The position numbers and the translations under genes are program-made. From Methylomagnum ishizawai (GTDB taxonomy: Bacteria > Pseudomonadota > Gammaproteobacteria > Methylococcales > Methylococcaceae): a stretch of DNA of 64,000 bases. The stretch spans positions 2,258,150 through 2,322,149 of the forward strand of contig NZ_AP019783.1 in NCBI RefSeq assembly GCF_019670005.1, in the 5' to 3' direction. The notes beneath the pieces were generated by a model. That model had not been told where the DNA came from and did no database searches. It was given only the letters and a program-made list of their open reading frames with translations. Shown one piece after another: positions 60,822 through 64,000 of the stretch; position 1 is the first letter of the stretch, and every line of letters begins with the position of its first letter.

Positions 60822-61601
60822 ATGTTGGTAGATTCCCATTGCCACCTCGACCGCCTCGATCTGGCCCCCTACGACCATGATTTTTCCAAGCTGGTCGGCG
60901 AGGCCACCGCGCATGGGATCGGGCATATGCTGTGTATTTCCATCGACATGGAAAGCTATCCGTCCATGCGGGCTTTGGTCGAGGGTTATGACAATATCTC
61001 GGTATCGGTGGGCGTCCATCCCAACGAGCGCGATAACCGCGAACCCACGGTGGAAGAATTGATTGAGTTGGCGGGGGACGCCAAGGTCGTGGCGGTGGGC
61101 GAAACCGGCCTGGATTATTTCCGCGGCGAAGGGGATTTGAGCTGGCAGCGGGAACGGTTCCGGAGGCATATCCAAGCGGCCAAGGCGGTGGGTAAACCGC
61201 TTATCATCCATACCCGTGATTCCAGGGAGGATACCCTTGATATTCTGGCCGAGGAAGGGGCTGCCGAGGTGGGGGGCGTCTTGCATTGTTTCACCGAGGA
61301 TTGGGAAACCGCCCAGCGCGCCCTGGATTTGAATTTTTATATCTCGTTTTCCGGGATATTGACTTTCCGCAATGCCCGGACCATCCAGGAGGCGGCGAAG
61401 CGGGTGCCCGAAGACCGGATTTTGGTCGAGACCGATTCCCCTTATCTCACACCGATGCCATACCGGGGAAAACCCAATTATCCGTTCAGGGTCCGGCAGG
61501 TCGCCGAATTCTTGGCGGGGCTCCGGGAAACCTCCTTGGAAGCGGTGGCGGAATCCACCACCCGCAATTTCTATTCCTTATTCCCGATCCAGCGGGCTTG
61601 A
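60822..61601 (+). CDS. TatD family metal-dependent hydrolase (YcfH-like)
   Basis: A 259-residue TIM-barrel nuclease. Metal ligands are visible in LVDSHCHLDRL (H-x-H), VAVGETGLDYFRG (E), PLIIHTRDS (H), VLHCFTEDWETA (H) and LVETDSPYLTPMPYRGKPNYP (D). The YcfH branch is suggested by that last stretch. Members degrade DNA or remove D-amino acids. It starts just beyond the pmo terminator, so a promoter of its own must overlap that terminator or read-through must occur. Confidence 0.92.
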   Translation: MLVDSHCHLDRLDLAPYDHDFSKLVGEATAHGIGHMLCISIDMESYPSMRALVEGYDNISVSVGVHPNERDNREPTVEELIELAGDAKVVAVGETGLDYFRGEGDLSWQRERFRRHIQAAKAVGKPLIIHTRDSREDTLDILAEEGAAEVGGVLHCFTEDWETAQRALDLNFYISFSGILTFRNARTIQEAAKRVPEDRILVETDSPYLTPMPYRGKPNYPFRVRQVAEFLAGLRETSLEAVAESTTRNFYSLFPIQRA

Positions 61602-61608
61602 TGGAATA

Positions 61609-61643
61609 GGGCGGTTTTTCCGGGTATTGGAAAAATACCGCCC
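61609..61643. terminator. Bidirectional terminator hairpin between tatD and uppP
   Basis: GGGCGG followed by TTTTTCC (61609-61621) and GGAAAAATACCGCCC (61629-61643) form an imperfect stem in the 49-bp convergent gap, with T- and A-tracts built into the stem. It can serve both transcripts. Confidence 0.6.
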
Positions 61644-61650
61644 AGGATTT

Positions 61651-62475
61651 CTAAGGGTGGCTCCAATCCACCCAGCCAAAATGCCAAGTGCCGATGATCG
61701 CCAAACCGAAAGCGATGCGGTACCATGCGAAGGCCATGAAATCGTGGTTGGAGATATACCTTAAAAGCCAGCGCACGCAGACGAAGGCGGACACAAAGGC
61801 CGAGACGAAGCCGACCGCCCACATGCCCAGATCGTCCACCGAGAGCAAGGCCCGTTCTTTATAGACTTGGTATAGTGTCGCCACCACCAGGGTGGGGATG
61901 GCGAGGAAGAACGAGAATTCGGTCGCCGCCTTGCGCGACAGCCCGAACAACAATCCCCCGATAATGGTCGCCCCGGAGCGGGAAGTGCCGGGAATCAGCG
62001 CGAAAGTCTGGGCGATACCCAGTTTCAAGGCATCCAGCAAGCCCATATCATCCACCGATTCCACCCGGATTTTATGGGGGCGCTTTTCGGCCCAAATAAT
62101 CACGAAAGCGCCCACGACAAAGGCCAGCGCCACGGGGATGGGTTGGAATAAATGGGCTTTGATGGCTTTGCCGAATAACAACCCTAAAATGGCGAACGGC
62201 AGGAAGGCGATGAATAGCTTGAGCAGGAAGCGCCGGGCTTCCGCCGAGTGGCGTAGCCCGAATAGCACGCCCAATAATCTCACCCGATATTCCCAACAGA
62301 CCGCCAGGATCGCCCCGGATTGGATGACGATTTCGAATAGCTTGCCGCGCTCGTTGTTGAAATGCAGCAAATCCCCCACCAGGATCAAATGCCCGGTGCT
62401 GGAAATGGGTAGGAATTCGGTGAGTCCTTCGACGATGCCCAGAATTAGGGCTTTCAGCAATAAGATAAAGTCCAT
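61651..62475 (-). CDS. uppP: Undecaprenyl-diphosphatase UppP (BacA)
   Basis: A 274-residue membrane enzyme that converts undecaprenyl diphosphate to the monophosphate for reuse in cell-wall synthesis. Motifs are [21 protein letters not shown] (about 15-35, catalytic E and the S-S-T-G-H box) and [22 protein letters not shown] (about 160-181, P-G-x-S-R-S-G). About eight membrane segments and the usual length. Confidence 0.96.
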   Translation of the reverse strand: MDFILLLKALILGIVEGLTEFLPISSTGHLILVGDLLHFNNERGKLFEIVIQSGAILAVCWEYRVRLLGVLFGLRHSAEARRFLLKLFIAFLPFAILGLLFGKAIKAHLFQPIPVALAFVVGAFVIIWAEKRPHKIRVESVDDMGLLDALKLGIAQTFALIPGTSRSGATIIGGLLFGLSRKAATEFSFFLAIPTLVVATLYQVYKERALLSVDDLGMWAVGFVSAFVSAFVCVRWLLRYISNHDFMAFAWYRIAFGLAIIGTWHFGWVDWSHP

Positions 62476-62868
62476 AGGTTTCGCGTTTGGAGGGTGATGG
62501 GGTTGTCGATTGGCACCGGGGCGGGTTTATACCATGATTGCCGTACCGATCTCGACTGTATTCCCCGGCATGCCCCGTTTTTCCCATCGCAGCCGTCCGT
62601 GGGTGTTAGAATGCGCGGCCTCGCCAGCGCGGTGGGTAGGTCGCCCCGTCCCCGCAACGCTGCGCGAAGCAAGGCGGATCGCTGCGGTCCGCCGGGCCTG
62701 GAAGCCGCGGACCGTGGTTGGCTTCAAAGCAAAGTCCGCACTGCAAAATGGCCGCGCTGGATCCTGTTCCCGTCCCGCCGACGCGCCTATATACTTGCGC
62801 CCACTCGGGACGGGCCGCCGTGGCCGGGGGTTCGACAATCGCAGACCCATCTTCGGGCAGGGGAAACC
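62476..62868. other. Intergenic region between uppP and the cytochrome gene
   Basis: These 393 bases separate divergent genes and hold no open frame with recognisable coding content. Small GC palindromes occur (for example GCGGA/TCCGC around 62672-62690), and a TTAGAAT near 62607 resembles a -10 box, but no full promoter or RNA gene could be supported. Confidence 0.4.
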
Positions 62869-63231
62869 ATGAAAGCCATCCTTCGTTTGATTCCGCTCTG
62901 GGCCGGCTGGGTGTTCGCCACCCTCGCCTGGGCCGAATCCATGGATTCGGAAACCGGCAACAAGCTGGATGTACGGAAAGGGATGCAAGTTTACAAATCG
63001 GCCTGCGCCGAATGCCATGCCACCGGCAAGGGCGGCGCGCCGCGTTTACATGACCGGGAGGCTTGGAAACACCGTTCCTTCCAATCCCAATCGGTAATGC
63101 GCGACCATGCCAAGAGTGGCTTTTTGCTGATGCCGGCCAAAGGGGGCCATCCCTTGCTGGATAACCAGGAAATGGCCGACGCGGTGTTTTACATGTCCGA
63201 ACAAATCTCTGGCCGGATGGAGGGACGATAA
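62869..63231 (+). CDS. Exported monoheme c-type cytochrome (cytochrome c5-like)
   Basis: A 120-residue cytochrome with signal peptide (about 1-22, LRLIPLWAGWVFATLAWA), heme motif CAECH in YKSACAECHATGKGGAPRLHD (about 46-65), and a methionine ligand near GFLLMPAKGGHPLLDNQEM, the arrangement of cytochrome c5. It is probably a periplasmic electron carrier. The start at 62869 follows GGGGAAACC. Confidence 0.88.
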   Translation: MKAILRLIPLWAGWVFATLAWAESMDSETGNKLDVRKGMQVYKSACAECHATGKGGAPRLHDREAWKHRSFQSQSVMRDHAKSGFLLMPAKGGHPLLDNQEMADAVFYMSEQISGRMEGR

Positions 63232-63315
63232 GCTTTCCGCCATGGATGACCGCCCGCCGGTGCGCTTCGGGTCCGCTTCCCACCTATCGCTTCACTTCAC
63301 GCTAAAAAGAGTCCG

Positions 63316-64000
63316 ATGTCTTATTATTTAGAACCCAACAAGGATTACCGTACCGATAGCCTTAGGAAAGGTGTGGAATTCTCCCAGGAGGAAATCCGCA
63401 CGGATACCGCCAAACATTATGACGATTGCTACTGGGATTACCGCACCGCTTGGTTCGATAATGAGAATCTGGCCTTGCATTATGGCTATTGGGACGCGGA
63501 CACCAAAACCCATAGCCAGGCTTTATTGAATAAGAACCGCATACTCTGCGAAATCGCCGGGATCGAACCTGGACAGCGGGTTTTGGACGCGGGGTGCGGC
63601 ATCGGCGGCAGTTCCATCTGGTTGGCGAAAAACGTGGGTTGCCGGGCCGTCGGGATTACCGTCAGCGCCCAGCAAGTGGCGCACGCCCAGCGCAATGCCC
63701 AGCGCCACGGCGTCGCCGATAAGGTGGAATTCCAGGTGGCGGATTTCTGCCAAACCCCGTTTCCCGATGAATCCTTCGATGTGGTTTGGGCCATCGAGAG
63801 CAGTTGCTATGCCATCGATAAACGGGATTTCTTCAACGAGGCTTATCGCCTATTGAAAAAGGGCGGCACCTTGATCGCCTGCGATGGTTATGCCACTCGC
63901 CGCGAATTCAACGCCGAGGAATGGCAGGCCATCATGGATTGCTTGAATGGCTGGGCCGTGCCCAATCTGTCCAGCGCCGAGGAATTCCAGGCCGGGATGG
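63316..64000 (+). CDS. SAM-dependent class I methyltransferase, cut by the window end
   Basis: An open frame from ATG 63316 (MSYYLEPNKDYRTDSLRKG) runs to the last base without a stop; 228 residues are visible. The SAM-binding motif I is VLDAGCGIGGSSIWLAKN (about 93-110), followed by AVGITVSAQQVAHAQRNA, the acidic motif II region FDVVWAIESSCY and motif III LKKGGTLIACDGY. The form H-Y-G-Y-W-D...H-S-Q-A-L before motif I is that of the tocopherol/sterol C-methyltransferase-like group. The substrate is unknown; the C-terminus lies outside. Confidence 0.85.
   Translation, partial: MSYYLEPNKDYRTDSLRKGVEFSQEEIRTDTAKHYDDCYWDYRTAWFDNENLALHYGYWDADTKTHSQALLNKNRILCEIAGIEPGQRVLDAGCGIGGSSIWLAKNVGCRAVGITVSAQQVAHAQRNAQRHGVADKVEFQVADFCQTPFPDESFDVVWAIESSCYAIDKRDFFNEAYRLLKKGGTLIACDGYATRREFNAEEWQAIMDCLNGWAVPNLSSAEEFQAGM

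Overview
The window is high-GC chromosomal DNA from a gammaproteobacterial methanotroph, most likely of the Methylococcaceae (type Ib/X; Methylococcus- or Methylomagnum-like). The decisive evidence is a complete pmoCAB operon (57.7-60.7 kb) for particulate methane monooxygenase, with copper-ligand residues at the same PmoB positions (H33, H137, H139) as in Methylococcus. The rest is gammaproteobacterial core: ffh with its companion ypjD, surE-pcm, lolCDE, fur/bamE, smpB, rnfH, metA, uppP and fnr. The genus is inferred from gene content, not from an alignment.

Layout. 0-5.2 kb: end of gspA, gspB (type II secretion) and a very long SNF2-type helicase. 5.2-8.7 kb: an AT-rich acquired patch with a PIN toxin/antitoxin pair, a small membrane protein and an FmdB-like zinc-ribbon gene split by an intact IS4-type element. 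8.7-13.6 kb: an acyl-CoA synthetase/GNAT protein, dedA, pcm, surE (all minus). 13.9-16.7 kb: metal-transport pair (ZIP, TMEM165/GDT1) translationally coupled to an ATP-grasp protein of unknown role. 16.7-24.6 kb: flagellar filament cluster (sigma28 promoter, giant flagellin, flaG, fliD, two FliT-like genes). 24.6-31.3 kb: ypjD, a secreted DUF1800/DUF1501 pair, ffh, L,D-transpeptidase. 31.3-32.7 kb: a second IS4-type element, inserted exactly at the start/stop overlap of a two-gene operon. 32.7-35.3 kb: membrane proteins, including one with a natural polyhistidine tail. 35.6-40.4 kb: prkA-yeaH-spoVR stress operon.

40.4-57.3 kb: HAD phosphatase, rhodanese, lolC/lolE/lolD, fur and bamE, rnfH, a sodium-dependent transporter, smpB, a D,D-carboxypeptidase, AI-2E-type permease, Fnr with a divergent truncated hemoglobin, a P-loop kinase-like protein, metA, DUF4202, a CDF exporter, and a flavocytochrome-c-like pair (fccA/fccB) facing away from pmoC. 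57.5-60.8 kb: pmoCAB with its own promoter, two intercistronic hairpins and a strong terminator. 60.8-64 kb: TatD nuclease, UppP, a c5-type cytochrome and the start of a SAM methyltransferase cut by the window edge.

The most notable observations are the two insertion sequences, whose target-site duplications let the pre-insertion state be reconstructed base by base; the 1,381-residue flagellin built from about ten hook-IN-type repeats; an uncharacterised ATP-grasp gene fused translationally to a manganese-type exporter; and a GC-rich segment at 25.5 kb that can form two mutually exclusive RNA folds. No tRNA, rRNA, CRISPR array or prophage was seen.
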